The position numbers and the translations under genes were made by a program. From NCBI RefSeq assembly GCF_003573695.1, contig NC_039367.1, positions 26,250,442 to 26,314,441 of the forward strand: a stretch of DNA of 64,000 nt. The letters run 5' to 3'. This DNA is from Papaver somniferum. Its lineage: Eukaryota > Streptophyta > Magnoliopsida > Ranunculales > Papaveraceae. This document shows, piece by piece, positions 24,422 to 36,617 of the stretch. Position 1 is the stretch's first letter; the number at the start of each line of letters is the position of its first letter. Under the pieces are notes generated by a model that worked only from the letters and a program-made list of their open reading frames with translations, ran no database searches and was not told the origin of the DNA.

Positions 24422-26949
24422 TGTTAGAGCACTGCTCGGTCGAAATCGCAAGCGTTGCTATATCAAGATTGTTTGTCAAGTTTAGCTTCCAAACCTATAA
24501 GTTTTGATTTTTAGTCTACTTACAGCTAAGTCTTGGATTAGGATGGTAAGTGTAGTTGAGCATTAAACTTCACGACGTTCATCGATTGATGATGAAGAAC
24601 TACTAAGGGGAGCTTGTGGAACATCATCAACAAAAGGTATGTGGAGACTTGAACTCATCTATCACTCAAAAGTCTATCTACTCTATGTCCTATTTGAGAC
24701 AAAAGTCATATAGCTATATAAATTTATACACATTTGATATTTCGAGCTGAGTTTAACTCGCTTACATATATTTCTCGAAATATGTGTTGGTAAGCTTTCA
24801 CTTTAACCAAGTTCATCTTGTATTCCTGACGAAAGTCAAAAGATGATCATGTGAAAATCGCCTGGTAACATCTTACATAATTTGTGTGAGACAGTCATTT
24901 GATGTAGACTCGGAATGTTTCGTATTGATCCTTCGATCACTTGAAAATTGCTTTGAAGCTAATAGTTTGTGTAAGACAGTTATTGTCGTCTCCTAAGAAT
25001 ATTTCAATCATTGAAATGGGAGTTTAGAATGATTAACCATGATTGGATATAAACACAGTATGCGTACTTGCATATGTGTAGTCCAAGACCGACAATCTAG
25101 TATGTGTCCCCGTATGCGTACTGATTGTCAGGTGATGTCCAGGAGCTATAGTATGCATACCCGTATGCGTACTGGCGAAGTCAGTTGAAGTTCGGGAACC
25201 TTGGTATGCGTACTCGTACGCTCACTATATTCAAATGAGTTCGGATGTGATAACACGTACTCGTTTGAAAACTGGCGAACACAGTCCAATTCCTGCTACT
25301 TAGGTATGTGTACCTATTTTCATACTTGAGTAGGTCATGTTCTAAAATCCGTTTGCTCATGAACTAATACATTTATATATTAAGGAATGTAATCTTTTGC
25401 AAACCGTGGCTATAATGTTCATGAATTGATTCGAGTGAATCAAAATCGTTTTTGCTTCGATTGTATCTTGTATACTTCTATGAAAATATAAACAATTGAA
25501 CAACTCTAAAACTAGTTTCATTTGAGTCATTTGAATTAGTTGTGGTTAAGATAAATATGGTTGGTATGAAAGTGTTCATATGGCTAGATTCGGTTAACTA
25601 TTGTTGAGCCAACAAGGTGTATACGTTTAGGTACGGTTACTCATATCTAAATGAAGTCACTTTTCATTTTTGTGTAACAAGATAAGTTCGATCTAACAGT
25701 TTAAATATATCAGCGTGAGTCTAATCAGGCTTTCATATGACGGTGAATATTGAATGATTTGTTACCAAGGTAACATTGCTTGCAAACCCTGATTTGAAGA
25801 CTATATGAGGGAGAACTCTAGCAACTGGGAAACCTAATCTCCACACCTGATGTGTGATACTAGTTGCGACTAGAGTCGATTCTCCTTTAACCTTAGGTTT
25901 TTCCAAAACCCAGTAGGTTAACGACTTGAAGAATTCATTGTGATTGTGAAGCCAGACCCAACTATTTTCTATATAGTTGGGTGTTATGATCTTGCCGTTA
26001 TATATCGTGATTGAGTACTATATTCTCTAAGATTGGATCGATATTTAATCTTCGATAGGAAAGATAAAAAGTAGTCACAAACATCTTCGCCTTATTGTTT
26101 GTGAGTCCACAATATCTTTTTTTCGTTACCATACGATTAAGATTATTGTGAGGTGATTGATATTTCTAGGTTGTTCTTCGGGAATATAAGTCAATTATAT
26201 CAATTGGTTCCTGTTCACCTTGATTTATCAAAATACGTAATAAAACTCATAGGTATATCTGTGGGAGACAGATTTATCTATTCAATAGACTTTTATGTGT
26301 GAGACGGATTGGTTTATCTAGTCTTCGACTTTGGGTCGTAGCAACTCTTAGTTGTGTCTGAGATCAGCTAAGGGAATCAAGTGCGCAGAATCTGGCGTGG
26401 TTCTAGAGGCGTAAGGAACGCGATTATACCTTGATCAGTGTGAGATTGCTTAGGGATCAACTAAATTCCCGTCTGAAGTTAACTTGGAGTAGGCTAGTGA
26501 TTGTAGCGGCTTAGTACAACATGGAGTCCAAATATTGACTAGGTCCCAGGTTTTTTCGGCATTTGCGGTTTCCTCGTTAACAAAATTTCTGGTGTCTGTG
26601 TTATTTCTTTTCTGCATTATATTTGTTTATATAATTGAAATATCGCAGGTTGTGCGTAACTTCAATCAATTGTGAATCCAACCTTTGGTTGTTGATTAAA
26701 TTGATTGACACTTGGATATTGGTTTTTGATACCGTCCAAGTTATTTCTTATATTCAATCGGGCTCGCAAATTCGGATTTGTTTGATTGCAGACTGAATTA
26801 AGAAATTGAGATATAACTCTATGATATACTTTTCTTAAGATTGAGTTTGACTTTCTAGTTGATTCTCTTGAAAATATATTGGAGTTAGTCCATACAGATT
26901 GCTAAGCGAAATATTGGGTGGTTGTTAGACCCCCTCCCCCCCTTTTTTG
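24422..26949 (+). repeat. 3' LTR of the A element
   Basis: 2528 bp, starting TGTTAGAGCACTGC directly after the polypurine tract. The extreme 3' end has decayed to a C/T run and no longer ends in CA. The same sequence order as the 5' LTR is preserved throughout, with many single-base differences, so the insertion is not very recent. Confidence 0.82.
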
Positions 26950-27511
26950 GAATGATCAATACGAAACATTTTGAGTCTACATCAAATGACTGTCTCACAC
27001 AAATCATGTAATATGTTTCAAGCAATTTTCACATGATCATATTTTGACTCATTATTTTGTTTCCATCAAATAAATTGTTTCCAACTAAGGTCGTCAAAAA
27101 TAATGATTAACCTAGCTAAAGAAAAAAGCTTTCAACTCGTATTCCGAGAAAGATATAAGCGCATTAAACTCAACTCGAAATATGAAATGTGTATAATATT
27201 AAAGTCTATATAGCTATACGACATAGTATCAATAGGAGATAGAATATAATAGACTTCTGAGTGATAGATAAGTTTTAGTCTCCACACACCTTTTGTTGAT
27301 GAAGTTCCTCCAAGCTCTCCTCGGTAGATCTTCGTCTTCAATCGATGAACGCCGTGAAGTCTAAAGCTCAACTACGCATTCTATCCTAATCCGAGACATA
27401 GCTATAAGTAGACTAGAAATCAAGACTTATAGTTTTGATCACCTATACTTGACAAACAAGCTTGAGATAACAACGCTTGCGAGTGCGACCGAGTAGTGCT
27501 CTTATAAGCCC

Positions 27512-27772
27512 CATATGAGTTTGATCATTCTTTCTTATTTTTCATTTCTTTTGCATTTAAAAGTCACTAACATTATATACTGAGATATCTTACTTAAAAT
27601 AAGTACAAAGTTGTAGCAGGAATTATAATGTTGAAAATACATGTAGTCTTTTAGTAGAAGAAGATTTTCTTTTCTCTCTCTTTCTCTCTTCCAAAACGTT
27701 TTCCCAAAAAGCTAATCCTATTTTTTCTCCATCTTCTTCATCCTAAACCTAGATTTACTCGGATTTAGATAT
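27512..27772. other. Short unique stretch
   Basis: Sequence between the AGCCC duplication of the A solo LTR and the Athila-like element C. It includes a CT-rich tract (about 27670-27740). No gene was seen. Confidence 0.4.
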
Positions 27773-29432
27773 TGATGAGTTTTTCATAGTTGTTGTAGTA
27801 ATAGGTTCGTTCAAGATTTGTGAAAGCAGATTTTTTAGACTTAATTTTTATAAATAAAAATAACAAACTCAAATAAAAAGGTGTTGTGAAAATTAAGGAG
27901 AGATTGGGGCTAGGATTCCACCATTGGTCGATATTAGTGATTTAATAAAACAATAATTAAGCAACTCAACATTCAAATTGATTCTAATAGTGTTGCATAG
28001 ACATGTAGAATTTCAAAAAAAATAGATGTTAATCCAAGCATAGAATATCAAAACCCTAAAGCAAGCATATTCTATCAAGAGAAAATACACCTAACTAATC
28101 AAAATCATATAATCAAATTTTATTTCAATGCAAAAATCATAATAGAGTTGTTATAATTAATTAAAAGTAGAAATGTATCACTTTTACCAAAACAACGGCT
28201 TCCTCCATTGCCCCAAGGATTGGGTTTAGCTCACCATGATGAAAACACGCTCAAAATTCGATTTCATTGCTCCAAATGTGCTTACAAAGATTAATATGTA
28301 GGAAAAGATGAAAAACCGGGTTTGTGACAATTATATTTGTTACAAACCAACTGTTACAAACAACGATAAAAGAAATATGTTACTATCACTGTAGCATGAA
28401 CAACAGTGTATAGGCGTCTTATGTTCTTCGTGTTCTTCAGCTTATGCAGCAGCAAGAAAGTACTTGCTGGGGCTCTGATTATCGCGTTGTTCTTCTCCCC
28501 AACTCTCCGTCTCTTCTCTGCTACTCCAGAATCATATTTATACTCAACAAGGACACGAATAACTCCTCATTACTCCAGATTATCTCTCCACAACTCGGCA
28601 GTAAAAGAAAATAATCTCGGAATATTTTCTTCCCCTAATTTTCCTTCTCATGCGGCTGCAGATATGTAACACACTCCAAAAAGATTCTACACGTACCAGA
28701 TAATATCAAACACGCCTCTACCACAAGATAACTTCCCAAAATAACGACAAATCCTGAGAATATTTCACAAAGAATATATGGGCCTTGTTTTCTTCAAATC
28801 AGAGAATCGACCTTCCTTTTCTGAATCAAATGCAATTATCACACCTGTTTTATCCTAGCAGATCAATACCAATTCAGTTCAATCCAAGAATCTCGCCAAA
28901 TATCTTCATCAATCTTCACAGATTAAATGCAGGAAAACACGAGTTTTTCCTCACTCCATGTTTTACTTCCAAGCGATTATCCAACCAAACTAGATTGATT
29001 CCAACGACCCCACCACGCCTGTTACGTTCAATCAAATCTTCCTAAGAAATTTCAACCATAAAGTCATACAAGAACCCCTCCAAATCACGAACCAAAAATC
29101 TGCCAGTTCTGTTGAATGTTTTCCCTCCAAAAAAAATGTTCAAAGGAAGAAGGTGGAGTGCCCGTAGTAGCTGGGGTTCGAACAATGGTTGTCTTGGGGT
29201 GCAAATAGCAGATAGTGTGCCCCTTAGTAATTTGGTGCCCCTTATCCAAGGTAGGAGTCCGCTTAGCAATCGTCCTCCGAGGGGTGCCTTTAACAACCTT
29301 TCGAGCCGAATTTTCCAAAAATGTTTAGCCCCAAAATACCTACAAACACATAAAACATCATAATAAGTACAAAATCGAGTACCAACATTGCGAAAAATTG
29401 AGGATAACTTAGACACAAAAATGTGTCTATCA
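27773..29432 (-). repeat. 3' LTR of element C
   Basis: Plus-strand ends are TGATGAGTTTTTC and GTGTCTATCA. It shares its terminal CACAAAAATGTGTCTATCA with the LTRs of element B but little else at its inner end. The plus-strand open frames here (for example 28406-28669) lie within LTR and are not genes. Confidence 0.8.
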
Positions 29433-30863
29433 AATACCCCCAAACTTATTATTTGCTAGTCCTCGAGCAAATTTATTCTAGAAAATAAAATCTTAACTCA
29501 ATTTCGCATGCATCGTGATTGCACTTAGCATGTGCAACAAGCCTTTGAACCCCTAGGTGGCCCTAGTGGCCGAGTTATAGTCTCGGGAGGGTTTACAAGA
29601 GGTGTACCCACAAAACCGCTACTCCAGACCCTAGCTATCTACGCAGAACCTTGGAAGGCACTAAAGAATCTCCTTTGTTGGCATACTTTCATTGACTACA
29701 GGAGGAAGTACCCTGATGCGAAATTCCAATTGTTGCACACGAGTTTTCACTCAAGCATACTAAAATTTATATATAAGTGACAGATCTCTACTCAAATAGT
29801 CTCCCTATGGACATCATATTCGGAGTCAAATCAATCACATGAAAAGATCAAGAAGATGGATATAGAGAAAAATGTAGATGGTTTTCGATGTTAACTAAGG
29901 TGAACGGTGTTTCCCATATCTGTCTGAAGGCCACTGCCAAGATGTACCTATTCTAATGGACTGAGATACCGGCCTGACTAATATCAACACAACTGGCATA
30001 TACAAGGGGACCAGCGGTCGATAATTCTAACTCTAGGTCAACACAACTGGCATATACAAGGGAACCAGCGGTCGACTTTATTGAATTTATTCCGGTTGGT
30101 ATGATGGTTTGGTATCAATTTTTTTTTATGCGGGTATCTCAATCACTCTATTTCACCCTAGCAGTGGTAACAACTTGATTCGTGTGCCCCACCAAATCAC
30201 TTAGAAACATATTTAAAAGAAAAGAAAATAAAAATAGAAGGCGAAAAGGACTCAACGAGATATGGCGAAACTACCATGTTATTTCTAACACCGAAGCTCT
30301 GTGCTTTTATGAATAGACTCTATTAGATGTTTCCCTCCATTCAGATTGGTTCCTCAACTCCTACAATCAAGATGCTTCCATCCACTTAGATTGGTTAGCT
30401 TCATCCTTAATATGCATAAATTTCTAGGCTCTGGAGTTTATTTATTGCAACTAAAAGTAACAAAAAGTTTCTTTCCCAGCCCCAAACTTAAATCTAACAT
30501 TTTCCTCAATGTTCTAAAGATGAAATTAAAATCATGAACAAGGAAACACTGTTACCGCTTGATGGAAAATAAATAAAGAAGGATATTACCGTAAGCAAAA
30601 GCGTGGGTGCCTCCCAGAAAATGCTAAATTTAAAGTCTTTAGTTAGACATCAGATACCTCAAAAAGGATTGTCACCTTCCAAAGTCAGATACCAATAGTC
30701 GAAACAATTGTGGGTCCATAAGACCAAATAGAGCTAACACAGATATGAGACAACTGCACTGGTTCAGAAAAATGAAAAGAATGAGCACGTCCTCATCTAA
30801 GGTTTATGTCAAGATAACTGGGTTTATCTGGGGCGCGTAATTGAACTTCATATGTGTGTATCA
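29433..30863 (-). other. Non-coding 3' internal region of element C
   Basis: No protein motifs. This region is closely similar to 40149-41330 in element B, which shows that B and C are related. It contains two copies of CACAACTGGCATATACAAGG (about 29988 and 30041). Confidence 0.65.
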
Positions 30864-31265
30864 TTAAATAGATTCATCCGAAAAACGTGTCTTTAATACC
30901 CGGGTTACCTCCTGGACAGTATCAGGAGGATCGGGTTGCGTAGTCTGAATAGACTCAAGTAATATCTCATATACACAAGGCTCGAGTCCCAAGTTAGGGA
31001 CTCTAATTAGGGATACGTGACAATCACAAGAACCATTAGTACCCCCAAACTTAGGGGCTTCATTACTCACAGACAAACCTCTAACTATTGCTTGAATTTC
31101 CGGATCTTCAGAGTCCTTAAAATACTCAAGAGATTCTTTTAGTTCTCTACCCCCAAACTTAGGGTCATCATTACTCTTAGAAAGACCTAAAACTATTGCC
31201 TGAATTTCTGGGTCCATAGAATCTTTAAAATACTCAAGAGCTTCTTCAAAATATTGATCACACAT
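30864..31265 (-). pseudogene. Element C tail frame with a two-copy 37-residue repeat
   Basis: A 133-codon frame downstream of the protease, in another reading frame. It contains two tandem copies of a unit of about 37 residues: EYFKDSMDPEIQAIV...SKSNDDPKFGG and EYFKDSEDPEIQAIV...SVSNEAPKFGG. In full Athila elements this stretch is the linker between protease and reverse transcriptase; here nothing follows it. The repeat function is unknown. Confidence 0.6.
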
Positions 31266-31366
31266 CTGATCTAAGAGAATGGTTTCCTCAAAATTATCTA
31301 GAGAATCTACCAGTAAAGTGTCAAGCTAATTATCCTGAACTAAAGTGTTAAGCATATTCACTTCTT

Positions 31367-33683
31367 CTAAATCATCGTTCTCAAAGGTTGTCTAGTAACA
31401 TTAAAGACATTTAGTTCAATTATCATATTAGCAAAGGATATGTTCATAAGCCCAGTCCTACAGTTGATGATAGCGTTAGCTGTGGCTAAAAATGGGCGAC
31501 CTAAAATCACTGGGATTTGAGCGCTTGGGTCCTGAACAGGCTCGGTGTCTAGAACAACGAAATCCACTGGATAAATAAACTTATCAACCTCAATCAGAAC
31601 ATCCTCTATGACACCACGAGGTACTTTGACAGACCTATCAGCTAATTGTAGTGTCATTTTAGTCGGTTTCAACTTACCATGACCTAGATGGATGTATACA
31701 TGATATGGGAGTAAGTTAACACTATCTCCTAAGTCAAGTAAAGCTTTATATACCATGTGATTACGAATCGCACAAGATATTGTGGGGAATCCAAGGTCCT
31801 TATACTTAGGGGGTGTTTGGTTCAGAAGAATGGAACTTACTTGAACATTTAAAAAGGCTTTATTTTGGACATTAAGCTTATGCTTTCATGTACAAAGATT
31901 TTTAAGGAACTTGGCATAAGCAGGCATTTGCCTAATTGATTATAATAACGGAATATTGATGTTCACATGCTTAAATGTTTTCATTATCTCGTTGAAAGTC
32001 GACTCATTCTTTGTTGGGGCTAACAAATGGGGATATGGGGGTCTAGGAACAAAGGTAGTCCTATCATGAATTTCTTGGGACTCCTTAGAAATTGTTTCAG
32101 TTTCCTCAGCTACGGGTTCCTCTTGGGAAGTAGAAGGTGGAACTACATTATGTCCACTAGGCATGGCTACCTTATTGTCTATCGTTTTACCACTCCTAAG
32201 GGTTGTTATCGAACTCATATGGTTTGATGATTTCCCTCCAGCTAAAGATATTTGATGAACTCCTCTGGGATTGGTTGTGGTTGACTAGGGAACTTCCATT
32301 TTTCTCTCAAAGTCTCATTTATCTGACTAACTTGGTTTTTTAACTCGGAAATATCCTGAGAGTTAGCCTGGACCATCTTTTTATTTTCATCTAGACTTTG
32401 TGCAACAGACTGCTTAATTATATAATGTTCTGAGTTAACAAGGCAAGAGACTCTTCTAAACTCATGATTTTCTTATCTGAAGGGTTCTGAAACTGTGTTG
32501 GACCTGAAGAATTTTTAGTATATCCAAAACCCGGGGGAATAACTTGAGAGTTACTAGCCTGACCTTGACTCTGTCCCTTAGACCAAGAAAAGTTTGGATG
32601 GTTTCTCCAGCCAGGGTTATAGGTTTCTGAATACGGGTCAAGCTTCTGATGGTTCTCAAATCTAGTTTTATTATAAAGAGCATGGGCTTGACCTTCAGTA
32701 GTCTGTCCTTCCCAAAAAGGCTTTACTCTACCACTAGAATGACTCAATTCTAAAACGTCTAACCTTTTTGCTATAGCTGCTATTTTGGCATCTGACTCAT
32801 AAGTTCCTTCTAGCTTATTAACAGTTTCTCTACATAGAAGAATGGTTTTCTTAGGTTCCCTAGTATTTTCCTATTGATAGGTCTTTTCGACGATTTCATT
32901 CAAAAATGTGATCGCCTGATCAACATCTTTATTCTCAAACCCACCCGTGCATAAATACTCAACCATGGTTGTTGTCGAATAATCTAAACCCTCATAAAGG
33001 ATATGAACTAACTTAACCTTCTCTAAACCATGGTGAGGACATTGAGATAACAAGTCATTGAACCTTTACAAATACATATATAGAGATTCTCCCATTTGTT
33101 GAGAAAAAGTACAGATCTGCGTCCTAATAGACGATGTTTTGTCCTTAGGGAAAAACTTCTGTAAAAACGCAGATCTAAGTTGGTCATAGGTTTCAATTGA
33201 CTCAGAATGTGAACTATACAACCAATATTTGGATTTATCTTTCAGGAAAAAGGGGAATAACCTAAGTTTCAAAGCATCATCATCTAGGTTTTTAATTTTC
33301 AGAGTACTACAAACTTCCTCGAATTCCCTAACATGAAAATAGGGGTTTTCACTCTTTTTCCCTAAAAAGACTGGGAGCATCTGCAAGGTCCCAAGTTTCA
33401 GTTCATAATTTTCCTCAGTTTCAGCTAAATTGATACATGACGGACGAGAGGTCCTAGTTGGTTTTAACAAAGCTTTCAAAGTTGCCATTTCTGGTACCAA
33501 AGGACTATGAGTACTTTCTTCACTAATTGTCAAGTTTTCAAAGCCGAAGTTTCCAAAGACAAGGCTCTCAAAAGAAGAGTCTTCGATCTCCCCGTCTTCA
33601 CAAAAAGAACTACTAGGTTTGTCACTAATCAAACGACCTAGAGTGTTTCTTTTCCATGCCCGTTCTCTAATAACCTCGGGCAT
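31367..33683 (-). pseudogene. Athila-type gag and aspartic protease
   Basis: The minus strand starts at 33683 (MPEVIRERAWKRN). The gag core follows (LPVFLGKKSENPYFHVREF, LRLFPFFLKDKSKYWLYS, LRSAFLQKFFPKDKT, QQMGESLYMYL), then after a TAA in the same frame CPHHGLEKVKLVHILYEGLD and, further on, NPGWRNHPNFSW. A frame change precedes TTLRSGKTIDNK, then MPAYAKFLKNLC. The protease region has LLDLGDSVNLLPYHVY, LADRSVKVPRGVIEDVL, ILGRPFLATANA and LINIS-like ends. The active-site motif is usually DLGASVN; here it is DLGDSVN. At least four stops and one frameshift make it inactive. Gag packages the element RNA, and the protease matures the polyprotein. Confidence 0.82.
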
Positions 33684-34847
33684 ACACTAGAAAAACAAAA
33701 TTAAAAAGAAAAGTCCTAAAAGGAAGGGAAGTTCTATGCAAACACTGACTCCACCACAACAAACCTACTGATTTCTAGCAAACAAAAAGCATGATGGATC
33801 CATTTAGATTGTTTCTAGACCAGCTTCTAATCCTTCGAAAAGGAAATCGTTACAATTTAAGCAAACCGCTCTGGAATCAACCTGAGTTAAAATAAGTTGA
33901 ATAGAGACAAGGGAAGCTCAATGGAGCTTTGACACTCAGGCCTTACTAGCAAAACATTCACTTGGGTTAAAAAGCGGCACGCTCAACTTACATTAACCAT
34001 CATGAACTTCGAAGTATGCTTAAAAGAGCAACCAATATTTTTCGAACGACTTTCCTATTAAGCTCGTTACCCTATCAGTCTCGTTATAATAAGTATTTTA
34101 AGCTTAGGTTCGCGTAGGTTGTGCGTTCCTAAGGCGGGCAAGAAGAGAACGGTGATGAAATCCGAACCCTTATCTTATATGGTCAGGCCTTGCCCTTTAC
34201 TATGAAATTAAACCGTTTTCAGTCCTCAACATATAAGCATACGAAGGAAGACAGTAAACCCGTTGACAGGGGATTCACGGGTGTTTAGACAAACTTACTC
34301 CCGTTCCATACGGGGGATGAACCGCTGAAGTCGACTCGGGCCACCGAATCCTATGTCAGTGTGCGAACCCGAGAGGCCGAGGAAATATCATAATTGTCGT
34401 CCTTCTCTGCAAACAATTTAATATTTAATATACTACCCTTCTGTAGGGTTCAAAAATAAAAGAATGTCCAAGTCCAAAGTCCAAAAAGTAAAGTCCGAAA
34501 TAAAAAGAAAATTACAAAAATAGAGAATATCCTAATACAATTTCTAAAATCTAGAAAAAATCTAAAAGATAAAAAAAAAAATCTAATAAAATTCTCTCTT
34601 TTTTTTTTGATTTTTTTCTTCGTTCTTTTTGCTTTGTCTTTTGAATCCAAATCTTTAAGTGGTCACCAAAAGCTTTGGAAACTCCTTTTTCTTTCGCTCC
34701 GAAATCCAAGAATCTGTAATAAAAAGACAAATACCCAAAAACGTAAAATATAACAAATAAAAAAATAATAAAAAATAAAAACCTAAAAAATAAATAAATC
34801 TAAAAACTCTAGCCTAAAGACAAGTTCCCGTCGGTGGCGCCAACAAT
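33684..34847 (-). other. 5' leader of element C with primer-binding site
   Basis: Untranslated leader between the 5' LTR and gag. It includes the GGCGCC-core primer site near 34830-34846 and an A/T-rich run at 34440-34800. A segment near 34250-34420 recurs in the leader of element B (about 42980-43150), including GACAGGGGATTC and ATGAACCGCTGAAGTCGACTC. Confidence 0.65.
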
Positions 34848-36290
34848 TGATGAGTTTTTCAAAGTTGTTGTAGTAATAGGTTCGTTCAAGACTTGTGAAA
34901 GTTTTTTTTATAGACTTAATTTTTATAAATAAAAATAACGAACTCAAATAAAAAGGTGTTGTGAAAATTATGGAGAGATTGGGGCTAGGATTCCACCATT
35001 GGTCGATATTGGTGATTTAATAAAACAATAATTATGCAAATCAACATTCAAATTGATTCTAATAGTGTTGCCTAGACATGTATATTTTCGAAAGAATAGA
35101 TGTTAATCCAAGCATAGAATATCAAAACCCTAAAGCAAGCATATTCCATCAAGAGAAAATACACCTAACTAATCAAAATCATATAATCAAATTTTAGTTC
35201 AATGCAAAAATCATAATAGAGTTGTTATAATTAATTAAAAGTATAAATGTGTCACTTTTACCGAAACAACGACTTCCTCCATTGCCCCAAGGATTGGGTT
35301 TAGCTCATCATGATGAAAACCGCTCAAAATTCGATTTCATTGCTCCAAATGTGCTTATAAAGATGAATATGTAGGAAAAGATGAAAAACCGGGTTTGTAA
35401 CAATTATGTTTGTTACAAACCAACTGTTACAAAGAACGGTAAAAGAAATATGTCACTGTCACTGTAGCATGAAAAACAGTGTATAGGAGTCTTGTGTTCT
35501 TCGTGTTCTTCAGCTTATGCAGTAGCAGAAAAGTACCTGCTGGGGCTCTGATTATCACACTGTTGTTCTCCCCAACTCTCCGCCTCTTCTCTGCTACTCC
35601 AGAATCATATTTATACTCAACATGGCCACGAATAACTACCCATTACTCCAGATAATCTCTCCACAACTCGACAGTAAAAGAAAATAATCTCGGGAATATT
35701 TTCTTCCCTGATTTGCCTTCCCATGCATCCGCAGATATGTAACACACTCCAAAAAGATTCTACGCGCACCAGATAATATCAAACACGCCTCTACCACAAG
35801 ATAACTTCCCAAAATAACGAGAAGTCCCGAGAATATTTCACAAAGAATATATGGACCCTGTTTTCTTCAAATCAGAGAACCGACCTTCCTTTTCTGAACC
35901 AAATGCAATTATCACACCGGTTTTAGCGTAACAAATCAATACCAATTCAATTCAATCCAAGAATCTCGCCAAATATCTTCATCAATCTTCACAGATTAAA
36001 TGTAGGAAAACACGAGTTTTTCGTCACTCCCTGTCTTACTTTCAAGAGATTATCCAGCAAAACTAGATTGATTCCACGACCGCCTGTTACGCTCAATCAA
36101 ATCTTCCTAAACAATTTCAGCCATTGAGTCATACAAGAACCCCTCCAAATCACGAACCAAAAATCTGCCAGTTCTGTTGAATGTTTTCCCGCCAAAACAA
36201 ATGTTCAAAGGAAGAAGGTGGAGTGCCCGTAGTATATTTTGGGGTGCGAATAGCAGTGGTTGTCTTGGGGTGCAAATAACAGTTAGTGTG
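34848..36290 (-). repeat. 5' LTR of element C, outer end lost
   Basis: About 1443 bp collinear with 27773-29432. Homology ends abruptly at AGTTAGTGTG (36290), and the remaining about 220 bp including the terminal CTATCA are missing. Confidence 0.8.
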
Positions 36291-36617
36291 GAGTCTGATG
36301 ATATATTCAAGTACAATTTATCATACGATGTTTCGATTCGCTATTACAACAATTCTTTGTCATATGATGTTTCGATTCGCTATTACAACAATTTATTATT
36401 GCCCATCGGGTTTTCTAGTGGAGTCTGATGATATATTCAAGTATACTTTCAAAGATGACCTATTCTGGCGTGACGATGATCAAGATTCTTACAAAGTTGA
36501 TCAATGGCTACTGGAATGTGTTGTAATGATGATATTTGGAGCAGATCATTCCTTTTATGAAGGATTAGATCTTAATGAAGAATAAGTTTTTAAATGGTTG
36601 AAGTCTAATGAGAAGAC
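36291..36617 (+). other. Unknown coding-like fragment with internal duplications
   Basis: Reads as a protein fragment of unknown family: VESDDIFKYNLSYDVSIRYY, then in another frame VESDDIFKYTFKDDLFWRDD...GLDLNEE and a stop at 36585. The segment starting GGAGTCTGATGATATATTC occurs twice (36290 and 36420), and a 39-bp unit containing GATGTTTCGATTCGCTATTA is tandemly doubled (about 36320-36395). This could be the end of a host gene damaged by element C on the left and the A LTR on the right. Confidence 0.35.

Larger units (their letters stand above)
14643..26949 (+). mobile_element. Family A LTR retrotransposon, non-autonomous, Copia-like
   Basis: Complete element with two family A LTRs (14643-20988, interrupted; 24422-26949), flanked by the 5-bp duplication GAATG (14638-14642 and 26950-26954). 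The internal region is only about 3.4 kb. It begins with a methionyl-tRNA-type primer-binding site and ends in a purine-rich tract. No integrase, reverse transcriptase or RNase H motifs could be found; only short open frames remain. The primer site and the GGGGAGATTGTTAG junction are typical of plant Copia elements, but the lineage is inferred. It inserted into an older inverted LTR of its own family. Confidence 0.82.
10784..27506 (-). mobile_element. Family A solo LTR (minus strand), split by later insertions
   Basis: Family A LTR sequence occupies 10784 to about 12055, about 13995-14642 and 26955-27506, all inverted relative to the A element at 14643-26949. The outer flanks share the 5-bp direct repeat AGCCC (10779-10783 and 27507-27511). 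No internal retrotransposon sequence belongs to it, so it is a solo LTR left by LTR-LTR recombination. The LTR is about 2.5 kb after removal of the A element and of an about 1.9-kb segment holding an F-box pseudogene. The sequence at 14642 continues seamlessly at 26955, which proves the nesting order. Confidence 0.85.
27773..36290 (-). mobile_element. Element C: Athila-like Ty3/gypsy element with gag-protease only
   Basis: Two direct copies of an about 1.66-kb LTR (27773-29432 and 34848-36290) flank an internal region read on the minus strand. The outer end of the right LTR is missing about 220 bp, so no target duplication is available. The primer site on the minus strand (34824-34846) has the TTGGCGCC core seen in plant Athila/Tat elements. 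At the other end, the minus strand reads AAGTTTGGGGGTATT into the LTR, a polypurine tract. A gag and an aspartic protease are recognisable; reverse transcriptase, RNase H and integrase are absent. It is therefore non-autonomous. Confidence 0.8.

Noticed and set aside
28406..28669. 87-codon frame with a hydrophobic, signal-peptide-like start
   Set aside because: It lies wholly within the LTR of element C, and the equivalent stretch of the other LTR (about 35490-35750) does not keep the frame.
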